A stretch of 64,000 nucleotides of DNA, from NCBI GenBank assembly GCA_946807835.1, contig OX327694.1:7328001-7392000 (forward strand). The letters are read 5' to 3'. Origin of the DNA: Ailanthus altissimus. Lineage: Eukaryota > Streptophyta > Magnoliopsida > Sapindales > Simaroubaceae. Below the pieces are notes generated by a model, which was not told where the DNA came from, ran no database searches, and worked only from the letters and a program-made list of their open reading frames with translations. Each line of letters begins with the position of its first letter. The first letter of the stretch is position 1. The position numbers and the translations under genes are program-made. This document shows, piece by piece, positions 47,361 through 57,700 of this stretch.

Positions 47361-48110
47361 ATTTTAGCATCTTAGACTGGCACACCTAGGCGAGAAAAAT
47401 CTAAAAGAGTTATTTAGTCAAAAGGCGTTTAGAGAAGATAAGTTCCAGCCCTTAGAGTTTTGTGAGCATTGTGTGCTTAGGAAAGCACATAGGGTAAGGT
47501 TTAGTACCGACAAACACAAGACTAAGGGGACTCTTGACTACATACACTCAGATCTTTAGGGACCAACTCAGACAGTTACTCGTGGTGGTGCTAGGTATTT
47601 TCTTAACTTGATTGTTGACTATTCAAGGAAGTTATGGGTCTATGTGTTGAAGGGTAAGGATCAAGCCTTTGAATTATTCAAGGCTTGGAAGGTTCTTGTT
47701 GAAAATTAGACTGGCAAAAGGGTAAAGAGGTTAAGGACTGACAACGGCCTCGAATTTTGCAACAGAGAGTTTGATGGGTTTTGTGCCAAGCATGGGATGG
47801 CAAGGCATAGAACAGTAAGATCAATACCACAGCAAAATGGCGTAGCTGAGAGGATGAATAAAACCCTACTTGAAAGGGTTAGATGCATGCTTACCAATAC
47901 AAAGATGTCCAAGACATTCTGAGGAGAAGCTGTAGTGACTGCAACTTACTTGATCAATAGAAGTCCCTCCTCAACAATTGACTTCAAAACGCCAGAAGAA
48001 AAATGGTTTGGCAACCCTCTGAAGTATGACCAGTTCAGAATATTTAATTGTCCTGCCTTTATACATGTTAAGGAGGGGAAGTTGGAACCTAGAGTATCAA
48101 AGAGGTATTC
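47361..48110 (+). pseudogene. Copia integrase, zinc-binding and catalytic core, with stops
   Basis: The pre-integrase zinc finger reads H-x4-H ... CEHC ('HLRLAHLGEKNL', 'FCEHCVLRKAH'). The core has the D-D-E triad in 'DYIHSDL', 'LRTDNGLEFC' and 'QQNGVAERMNKT'. In-frame stops lie at 47365, 47557, 47707 and 47920. A frameshift near 48105 carries the reading into 'YPERVKGYKVWC'. The enzyme would insert element cDNA; this copy is dead. Confidence 0.92.
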
Positions 48111-49240
48111 ATAAGATATCCCGAAAGAGTAAAAGGATACAAGGTATGGTGTAAAGACTTAACACTACCAAGGAGTATCATAAGCCATAACGTGACGTTC
48201 GATGAGATGACGATGCTGAAAACCTCTTAAGAAGATGAGAAAGAAGAACCTGTGCCCAAGGAAGACTCAGTACCCGAGTCAATAGAAGTTGAAGTGGAGC
48301 CTAAACATGGATCTGATATGCCCCCAGATCAACACTTCAATGAGGAGATCCTTGAAGATGAACCAAGAACACCGGTGAGTTCTTCCAAGTCCACCCAAAG
48401 AAAGACTAGGACTCTTGATATAGAACTTGAAGATTACCAGTTAACTAGAGATAAGCTAAGGAGAATAATTAACCCATCAGTCAAGTATGCACAAGCAGAC
48501 TTAGTTGCTCATGCTTTTAATTCTGCTTACACCCTTGAGTATGATGAGCCTAGGAAATATGGTGAGGCTATGAAGAGTAAAAACAAGAAAGAATGGCAGC
48601 AGGCCATGGAAGAAAAAATTAGTTATCTTAAGATGAACAATATCTGGAAGTTGGTGGAGAGACTTCAAAAGAAGCTAGTCAGGTGCAAGTGGGTGTATAA
48701 GGTGAAGGAGGGGATACCGAGGATTGAGTCTACAAGATTCAAGGCTAGGTTAGTAGCACAAGGTTTTACTCAGAGAGAGGGAGTCGATTTTCATGAGATA
48801 TTCTCTCCAGTTGTCAAGCACACATCTATTAGGATTTTATTAGTCATGTGTGCAAATCTTGATTTACATATAGAGCAGATGGATGTAAAGACAACTTTTC
48901 TACATGGAGAGCTTGAAGAAACGATATACATGGCATAGCCGCAAGGGTTCGAGGAACCCGGAAAAGAAGATCATGCTTGTTTGCTAAAGAAGTCATTATA
49001 CGAGTTAAAGCAATCACTTAGACAGTGGTATAGGAGATTTGATGAGTTTATGATGGTTGTGGCTTTAGTAGGAGCAAGTATGACGGATGCGTGTACTTCA
49101 AGTGGGATAATGTATTTGCTTCTATACGTCAATGATATGTTGATCGCATGCAAGAATATGGAAGAAATACAGAAGCTCAAGAAGCAGTTAAGTATCGAGT
49201 TTGAAATGAAGGATTTGGAGTAGCAAAGAGAATTTTAGGT
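48111..49240 (+). pseudogene. Copia reverse transcriptase with mutated catalytic motif
   Basis: The hinge (48240-48470) is followed by 'WKLVERLQKKLVRCKWVYKV', 'FKARLVAQGFTQREGVDFHE', 'EQMDVKTTFLHGELEETIYM' and 'LLYVNDMLIAC'. The last is the YVDD box with its first Asp changed to Asn, and the A of 'KTAFLHG' is T. A TAG at 48936 lies after 'IYMA', where Q is usual. Two compensating frameshifts (about 49057 and 49108) bracket a stretch that in another frame reads 'GFSRSKYDGCVYFKWDN'. A one-base deletion near 49218 ends the frame at 'KDLE'. Confidence 0.93.
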
Positions 49241-50098
49241 ATGGATATTGTGAGGGAAAGAAGAGATGTTATCTTCTTATTCCAGCAGCGATATATAGTC
49301 AAAATTCTAGAGAAGTTTGGTATGTCCAACGCGAAAGCTGTCTCTACTCCTTTGGCCATGCATTTCAAACTTTCAGCAGCACAGTCGCCGACATTTGATG
49401 AGGAGAAATTGCAGATGAGCAAAGTACCGTATGCAAGCGTTGTGGGGAGTATTATGTATGCAATGGTTTGCACAATATCAGACATAGCACAGGCTGTGAG
49501 TGTGGTAAGTAGATATATGGCAAATTCGGGTACAGATCATTGGCTTGCAGTAAAGGAGATTCTGAGATATCTCAAGGGGACGTCAAATCACGGGTTGATA
49601 TATAAAAGAGATAAGGACAGCAATGAAATAGTAAGAGGGTACGTAGACTCAGATTATGCAGGTGATCTAGACAAGAGAAGATCGTTAACGGGCTACGTAT
49701 TCACAGTGTTTGGGTATAGTGTGTGTTGAAGATCAGTTCTACAACATGTGGTTGCATTCTCTACCACAGAGGTGGAGTACATATTTATTGGTGAAGCTAT
49801 CAAGGAGGCCGTGTGGTTAAAAGGCATATGTGCGGAGGTATTGGCTAGTAAAGATGTGAACACCAATGTATATTGTGATAGCCAGAGTGCCATACACCTA
49901 AGCAAACATTAAGTGTTCCACGAGAGGTCGAAACACATTGATGTGAGGCTCCATTACATTCGTGAGATTGTCCAAAGTGGTGAAGTTAGTCTAACAAAGA
50001 TAGCGTCATCTAAAAACCCTGCTGATATGTTGACTAAGCCACTGCCCTCGGTTAAGTTCGTCCTATGCAAGGACTTAACCAGAGTCACTACTTTGTGA
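49241..50098 (+). pseudogene. Copia RT thumb and RNase H, with stops
   Basis: 'QQRYIVKILEKFGMSNAKAV', 'PYASVVGSIMYAMVCTISDI' and 'ILRYLKGTSNHGLIY' are the connection region. RNase H follows with 'YVDSDYAGDLDKRRSLTGYV' (first Asp), 'STTEVEYIFIGEAIKEAVWL' (usual TEAEY) and 'VYCDSQSAIHLSKH'. It ends 'NPADMLTKPL...FVLCKDL'. Stops at 49727 (W expected) and 49910 (Q expected) break it. The frame stops at 50096-50098, just before the PPT. Confidence 0.93.
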
Positions 50099-50155
50099 GG
50101 GTGACCGAAGATGTAGAAATGAGAGATCGAGTTGCTTTTGTGAATGATTTTGAAT

Positions 50156-50168
50156 CAAGGAGGGGATT
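50156..50168 (+). other. Polypurine tract of the Tork-type copia
   Basis: CAAGGAGGGGATTT lies immediately before the 3' LTR, as expected for the plus-strand primer. Confidence 0.85.
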
Positions 50169-50928
50169 TGTGAGAATATTGATTGAAAATCATCGAGATA
50201 TGATTTGGAGAGTAAGCCAAGTGCGTAAAGTACGCACGGATCGAAGACAGAGGCGAAAACGAAGAAGAGCGCATCAGGCGCCAGCGTCGCGGCGACCAAT
50301 CCAGTAATTAAGTGCCGCGGTGACCAATCTAGTAACTGAGCGCCGTGGCGCTAGGCAACGAGCGCCGCAACGCTCTGACGGGCGCGCTAGTGCCGAGGCG
50401 ATGAGAGCCCAGCGCCACGGCAGTAGAGACGGGAACAATATCTCGAAATAAGAAAACTTTCTTATTTCGCCTCCCACTTGTTTCAGGACTCCTTAATACG
50501 ACTCCCACACATATAGAGTAAACCTAGGTCGTCCCAAAGCCTATATAAAGGCTATCAATTGGCTTGTAAATACATCTTTGTGATCTTAGTGATAATCTTC
50601 GTGAGAGGTTGAGAAATCTTAGTGATCATCAATAATCTTTATGATTCTTTGTGAGAGAAAATCCCTAGAAAGAAAGAGAGAGTTATCTTTGTGATCTTTT
50701 TTATAATAGGCATACTTTGTGAGTGCCTTATAATTCATAATAAAATAAGAGTGTGATCTTAATTCGCGGTGGACGTAAGCAAGTTACCGAACCACGTAAT
50801 TCTTTATATGTTCTTCTTTCTACCCCTTTCTCTCTTTATTTCTTAATAACTTATTCTTTCTTAATAACTTGTTCTGCATTATTATTTGTTTGAGAGATTT
50901 TACTTATTTGTATACTTCCACTTCAACA
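50169..50928 (+). repeat. 3' LTR of the Tork-type copia (760 bp)
   Basis: It matches the 5' LTR from TGTGAGAATATT to CTTCAACA. It is 36 bp longer, partly from an extra unit in the GC cassette (a second CAATC.AGTAA.T block near 50300-50335) and partly from a duplicated TTCTTAATAACTT.TTC in U5 (50844-50873). The TATA box is CCTATATAAAGGC at about 50531. Confidence 0.93.
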
Positions 50929-50933
50929 ATAAT

Positions 50934-52040
50934 TTTAGACTTATAATATAAAATTAGAGAAATAACATTATCCTAATAATTTGACTAATAAAGATCTAAA
51001 CTTACCGCTCTTTGTAGATTACCAATTACCTATGCTATACTAATAAAAGCTTCTTGATTTTTCTTAGATTTTGATATTTAGACTAGTCTCATAATAGCTT
51101 TGGTTACCCACGTCAAGGTTCAAAGAATCAAATTAAGATAATAAAAGCCCTAGATATATGAGACTAATGGGAGTTGCATGTTATTTGCAGACGTCAACTT
51201 GATTGCTATTTATTTTAAATTTTCCCTAACGCTATCATGATGAAGGGAGACCAAAAGACTAAGTCTTCATCTCGTGTTTGAGAGTTGTTGATCAGTTTTA
51301 TCATCTTCTAGGGTATCAAATATGCAATGTATCACTCCACCCACTTCATAATTTCAAGTAATACCATTTCATTTTCATTTAAGAGTCTTCCAATATCAAA
51401 CTAGGTTAGCTAGGTCATGTTGTTTGACATTGCCAATTCTGAATACAAATCCACAACTTGCTGCCTTTCGGTTCTTATTAAATCAACGTGGCAGCAATGA
51501 TATTGCAACTTTCTCATATTTAATATTTCCTCTGAGGAGAAGCGGAGAAAAGAGAGTGGATTCCTTATCTTGATAACAAAATTGGCTAAAAAGATAATGC
51601 AACTTGGCTTATTTGTATTTTACATATATGAAAAATCATTTAGTTAAAGAATTGTTAATCCATAATCAAAAATTAATAATGAGTTTGTTTGATTCATATT
51701 ACAAAGATTCGTTTGTACGTCTTCCTCTTGTTTACATATATTTTTCTTCTGACAATAAGCATGCACTGTCAGCGATGACTGGTTAATCAGGATAAGGGTA
51801 ATATTTAATCCATTATATCGATTCGTGCATCTGCTTAATTACAGGACTGTTAAAATCATACATATAGTTTGTAATTATTGTTGTCGCTGTTGTTTTTTAT
51901 TCGAACGATGTAAAAATTTGTGTATGCATTTTAATTAATTATGATGTGGGAAAAGATTTTGACGTCGAAATCACCGCCGCGAGACGTACCTTTAGTTAAT
52001 TTCTGTCGAGTTACGGTGGGCATAAAATGAAATAAAATAA
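50934..52040. other. Intergenic, nothing recognised
   Basis: No coding motif or RNA gene was found. A frame of 60 codons at 51604-51786 shows no family features. Confidence 0.45.
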
Positions 52041-52044
52041 GGTT

Positions 52045-52810
52045 TATTAAAATTTAGTGATTTGAAGTTGAGAATAAATTTGATTTTGATTTGAAAATTT
52101 AAAAAGAGCCGACATGTAATTAAAAATAATAATAAATAAATAAAAGAGATGTTAATCAAGAAGTTAGGTGTGAAAAGGAACGTGAAAATACAAATGAGAT
52201 ATTTTTATATATAAACGTTGTGGTGGGCTGCTTAAATAATATTGTGTTAATTCTATAAAATCTAATACTGTAGTAATAATTATGTTGGTTAGTCGCATTA
52301 ATGCTCTAACGTTGGATTTTAAATACCACAATATTAACTGTTTAAAAAAAAATCAATTTTAGTAATTCTATTTAAATTTATTTAAAATTTTTAAACATGT
52401 GCATTCTTAACCTAATAAAAAACAGAGTTTATAGAAATTTTGCAAACATTATATAACTCTTGTAAGCGCTAAGAGTGTCATGAAATTTTTGAGCACTTGG
52501 CATAAATATAATATAATACTATATAAATTATTTAAGAGCTCGTCCTTTGTTATATTCTTAAAAAAAAAATTTTGTGAAAGTCTTTTGTATAAAAAAAAAT
52601 TGAATAAAAAATATAAAGATTTGGTGATCTAATATAAACATAAATATTTTTTGTTAAATCATGTATAATTTTATATTTTATATGATTATTATTTTTATTA
52701 TGTAGCTGATATTATTTATTTTTATTTTTATTATTAATAAAAAATTTCATGCATAAAATTTTATGATACTAAATAAAAAATATTAAAACACATAAAATTC
52801 TAATAAATAA
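52045..52810 (+). repeat. Decayed LTR fragment (copia type)
   Basis: It begins TTAAAATTTAGTGATTTGAA, like the starts at 29023 and 38920. It has a cassette with AACGTTGTGGTGGG and TAACGTTGGATTTTAAA (52213-52325), a TATA-like ACATTATATAACTCTTG and a weak U5 match. Heavily mutated; ends approximate. Confidence 0.5.
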
Positions 52811-53216
52811 AATAAGTGCTAATTTAATTACTTACTACAGTTAATGTAAGGGCCGATTTTTCTGTCGCCAGCGTTTAATCATATTCTCAAATTGCTGTAA
52901 AAGAGTAAAGAATAATGGCGTGGTTTGCCCTTATCAAGAAAATCAGTAATGAAATCAAACAGCCAACTAAGCCAAAGCTGACAAGTCATTGTCTTCTTCT
53001 TCTTTTAGATGCATTTCTTCCGGATAAGATCATTCAGTAATGCAGTTGACTGGGTCTGTCAGGTCTCTCTGATCTCTATTTTTATTTTTTAAATTTTCAT
53101 CTTCTAAAAACAAAGTTTATTCTACTTTCGCTTCAATAAGCTGAGAAATCAGTTCCCCTCATTTTTATTAGAAACAAAACTCATATAATTATTAATTTTG
53201 CAAACTAAAAAAAAGG

Positions 53217-53905
53217 TTTGTTAAAATTTGTTCGTTTGAGAATAATTTTAAACTTAAAATTGATAAAAAAAAATGATTGAAAAATTATGAAAATAAAAAT
53301 TCGAAAGTAAAGAAGAACTTAAAATGAGTAAGGAATGCATCTCTAAGCTTTAGAACCGCGGCCCCCGACCTAGGCAACGGTTGGGTGCCATATCCTAGCC
53401 ATAGCTACTAGGCTACAGTGGTGCAAAGTTTCGATTTTAATTTCCCGTTTTTGAATTGTATTTGGATATATTTATACATGGACTTCTATTTTAACTAAAT
53501 ATAAGATTTTTAAGAATATTTTAAATTTTATATAAACTCTTGTTATACATCATTAGAGTATCAAGCATTAAGAGAGTAAAAACAAGAGAGAGAGAGAGTG
53601 AATAGAGAGTTTATGGAGCATAAGAGTATGCAAGAGAGTGCTAGTATAGACTTTTAAAGAGCTCATTCTATTCGATATTCTTTGTAATCTCTTGTGTGAT
53701 CTTTGTGATCATTTAGTGGTTCGTGGTAATCCCTGAGTAATAAAAGAAGTTCAGATCCTTTATAAATGTAGATAATTTATCGAATTATGTAAATTCTTGA
53801 GTGCCTTGTGTGATCGATTCTTTTTCTATTTTAGTTGTATGATATTTTACAATTCTTGATTAGTTGTGGGCGAAGACTTTGCTTGAAAAATCCTAATAAT
53901 ATTAA
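53217..53905 (+). repeat. Decayed solo LTR (copia type)
   Basis: It shares the order of segments with 38920-39790, including GATTTTTAAGAATATTTTAA, ATTTTATATAAACTCTTG and ATTCTTTGTAATCTCTTGTG. A short GC-rich cassette (ACCGCGGCCCCCGACCTAGG, 53356-53375) sits in U3, and a GA-rich microsatellite at 53588-53602. Confidence 0.6.
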
Positions 53906-54600
53906 AAAAAAATAATATCAAATGCCACCTTATTTAATTAAATACTACTACTATTCTCAAGTAGTATTTTAAATTTTCAATTCAAATAATGTGTCATACA
54001 ACTATTAAATAATAAAATAATATAATAGATAATTTTATAAGATCATGATTCTCTTCTAAGCTAATCTTTCACCTAAGCAAACACAATTATATAATTGGTG
54101 ATTGATAAAAAGAAAAATAATAAAAGAAAAGATCTTGATCACTCATGTTTAATATAGTACACGTGTCAAAAGATCCTTAAAAACTTAAATAAATTTAATT
54201 TAAAAAAAATCCTAATTCAAATTTAAAAATTGTATTATTTCACCATTAAATAATTACTTTAAATATTAATTTAAAATAAAAATTTTAAAATATGATTTAA
54301 ATGTGTAACAATATTCTATTTTCCTATTGCCTTTAAAGAAACAAAGTGGTTAAATAAGCTAACATTTAATGATAGGTCTATGATGCAAGGGAAAATAATA
54401 AGAATAATAATAATAATGTCTCTTTAATTTTCAATAAACAAATATAATAATGTCTCTTTATCATTGGCAATGAAAAACACATCAAATTTGAGATAAGTAT
54501 TGACAATAATTATCGAAACATCATTTGCATGGAAAGAAAATAGCAGTTTCTTTTTGTGTGTTCACATCTATAATTAACTCGCGGGCAGCGGTACTATCAG
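53906..54600. other. AT-rich sequence, nothing recognised
   Basis: No feature is supported here. It contains an (AAT)n-like run near 54396-54415. Confidence 0.45.
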
Positions 54601-54614
54601 CCCAACCATTGTTT

Positions 54615-54620
54615 TTTATT
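54615..54620 (-). terminator. Candidate polyadenylation signal of the thioredoxin gene
   Basis: The minus strand reads AATAAA about 175 nt after the stop codon. Position and sequence fit, but plant signals are loose. Confidence 0.4.
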
Positions 54621-54795
54621 GAAGATGCTGAAATGTGCGACGTATTAAAACTAAAAAATACATCAAAAACTAAAAAACGGGTAAATGAAGCTTTGCTAAA
54701 TTATACAGAAAGGATAAAATTTCATCCTCGCAACGGACAATTTTCAAGAACATCTGGGAGAGCAAAATCTTGCAGTCCTATTCCATTAGTGTCCC

Positions 54796-57700
54796 TTACA
54801 AGAATTTCTCAATGCTTGCAGTTAGGGTGGATTTGGGCACGGCACCAATAACGGATTCTTTCTTCTCACCATTGTTGAAGATCATGATTGTTGGGATGCT
54901 TCGAATTCCGTATTGAGTAGCAATTGAAGGGCTTTCGTCCGTATGCAATTTATAGCACTTGAGCCTTCCAGTATACTGCTGTGCTAGTTCACCTATTACT
55001 GGGTGGATTATCCGGCAGGGGCCGCACCAAGGGGCCCAGAACTCTACTAGCACAGGCCCATCTGCCTTCAGAACTAATGATTGCCATGTTGTATCATTCA
55101 CAGTTGGAACTGCAATTTTGAAGCCAAGAAAACTGGTTAATGAACTGTCATATAGGTTATAGAAGAATCACCTGCTACTGCTAGTACAATAGTCAATTTC
55201 TCAATCAAACTTGTTCCCTAAATGGAACTATCAACATTTCACATAGCAAATTATTCTTCCTTAAAGATTAATAGAAGAGAAAAAGGATTACTTAGCATGA
55301 AGCCACTTGGTTCACACAAAAATCCCTCAAGGAAAAAGACTAGCAAAGATATCAAAAGAACATGGTTTGCATCATATCTTATTGTGGAACATCTACAGTT
55401 TTTGTACTCCACAGGAGAAAAAAAGAAATCTCCAGGACTAGAATAGGTGCAATCTTTAATTGAATTCTCCCAAACATACTCTTGCTGATGGGAAAATATG
55501 CGGAACTCCAACAATCTTGACCATCTATTCCACATAATCAACAAAATTGAAAATTCTATGTCAAGCACAATCCCTCCTTCCAAGATGATGTTCTACCTAG
55601 AGTAAAAGAAATAATGCAGAATATTTGATCATGAAACAAGGGTGGACAAAAATAACCAAAAACTGAAAGAACCAAACCGAACCCAACTAGACCATATCAG
55701 CCGGTTTGGTTCAGTCTTCTCACATAAAAATAACCATTCGGTCTTTTGAAGAAGGAAACCGAACAGTTCGGTTCAATTCCAGTCCAGTTTTACTGAAAAC
55801 TGAAACCGAATTGAAAAAAATCAATTATTTTTTAAATTAAAAAAAAAAGTGCCACATGTCAATCCGTAATTGGACAAAATGAAATCCTAATGTGAGATCG
55901 CCTGCACCAAATTATCCATCTATATAAAACCAAAAAAAAAACTATAATAGCCTCCCCCAAAATTCACTCTCAGTCTCTCTTCCTCTCAAGTCTATCTCAG
56001 TATCTCTATCTCTCCAATCTTAGATTCTCAGCATCTCTCTCACTCAACGAATAGCTAGCCGGTGAGACAACCCACTTCTGGCCATAAAAAATCTCCCCCA
56101 CCAGTGCCAAATGTCGCCAGCCAGAAACCCAGGACACACCACCCTGCACAGCGCCAGCTGTCGCTTACTCAACCACGGTGTGTTGCTGCTATGAGTGTTG
56201 CTGCTCGAGTTTCTCAAGAAATGGGTGTCAAGCTTAGGCATGAGGAAAATATATATGCTTTCTTTTCTTTTCATTATTTTCTGTTGATATGAAGAAAAAA
56301 TTTGTAGAGAAGGATATAAGTACAAAAATGGACCAAGTTTTCGATGAATGGAAAAACAAATGAACCTTAAACTACTGACAAAGCTTATATAACATGTTAA
56401 AGAATACTCATGCATGCTTTCTTTTATAATTTATATTTTAAATTATAAGCTCAGAGAAGTAAAATATAATTGTTGTTTTGGTTGTTGGATGGTCTATGTT
56501 CCTCTCTTTTCTCCTTCATGCTACAGAAATAATTTGTCCTCACTCCAATTTGGCCGTTGATTGCTATGCCTGGCAGTAAAGACATGTTGGTGGCTTGTTA
56601 TACTTTCTGATTAAATGCAGATGTAAAAATTTTAAGAGAGATGTAGGATTGTGAAATTGAAGTATTGCTTTTTTTAATTAATGTTTTAACTTTATTACTA
56701 GCTTGTTATTGTATTTATTTTTTAGTTGAGTTGATGTTTTTATTTCTGATGGACAATTGGATAACGATTTGTAATTTTGTGGTGTATTTTTATTTGTTGA
56801 TGGATAATTTGTGGTTTTATGACCATATTTATGAACAATTTCATAATATTTAGCTCAAATTAAGTAAATGCAATCGTATAAATATGTAATAGGCTCAAAT
56901 TTTGGCCCAAATTTGACAATAAATTTTCTGGAAAAGTAGAAAAAAAAAACCACATAATTTTTTGCCTAAATAAAAAAAATCACATAATTTTTGGCCCAAA
57001 ATGGCTCAGGACCCAAAAAAAAGGAAAAAAAAACCCATAATATTAGTCAGGCTCAGTTGGCCCAAAACCATAATAACTGAACTGGAAAAAACCGGTTTGG
57101 TCCATTCCAGTTATTGGAAACCCTTTCAGTTTTTTCAATTCTTCCCCAAGGAAGAACCAAAAAACTGCAGGCTGGTTCAGTTTCTGTCGGAACCAGACCG
57201 AACCAGCTTGTGCCCGCCCTTAGCAACAAGCATGTTGGAATCAGTCTCCATACTTGATGGTATGTTGTTTTTTATCTCATACAAAGTTTACGCTGCTAAT
57301 ACTGCACATCAGCCAGCTCTAAAGAAGGGAATTGAAAATGAAAAGTGCATACATACAATATCTGTCACACGGCCCAACATGTTGATGATATAACAATTTA
57401 TTGGGAATTTCATCTAACAGAGTAATTGGTACAAACAAACATACAACTAAACCAAGTTAGCTACCAAAAAAATGAAGCAAGCTAGTAAGTTGATGCTGCA
57501 TATTTAGACCCTGCATCAACACAAATGCAGAGAATATAACGTGAGAGTATCTTTCCTCACTCATAGTGAACAGGGGAGTCAGGACATTATCTTGGTTATT
57601 TGCAAGGCCTAATTGTGAGACTCAGGTCCAAGTGTGTAGGAAAGAAAGAAAGACAATTAGAGATGCCACTCACACACATGCACACACACACACACACACA

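Larger units (their letters stand above)
42529..50928 (+). mobile_element. Tork-type (Tnt1-like) Ty1/copia retrotransposon, inactivated, with nested LTR
   Basis: Both LTRs begin TGTGAGAATATT and end CTTCAACA. The PBS, gag, protease, integrase, RT, RNase H and PPT follow in copia order on the plus strand. The flanks ATATT (42524-42528) and ATAAT (50929-50933) fit a TSD with one mismatch. The gag type (gag_2/UBN2 with 'DSLYM.KLLANKL'), the tRNA-Met PBS and the order match Tork elements such as Tnt1. Pol carries at least nine in-frame stops and several frameshifts. A 2839-bp LTR sits between gag and protease (44092-46930). Confidence 0.93.

Noticed and set aside
54525..54851. 108-codon plus-strand frame
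   Set aside because: It is antisense to the thioredoxin 3' UTR and last codons, with no family features.
56044..56415. 123-codon minus-strand frame in the thioredoxin intron
   Set aside because: It lies inside the hAT-like non-autonomous element and has no transposase or other motif.
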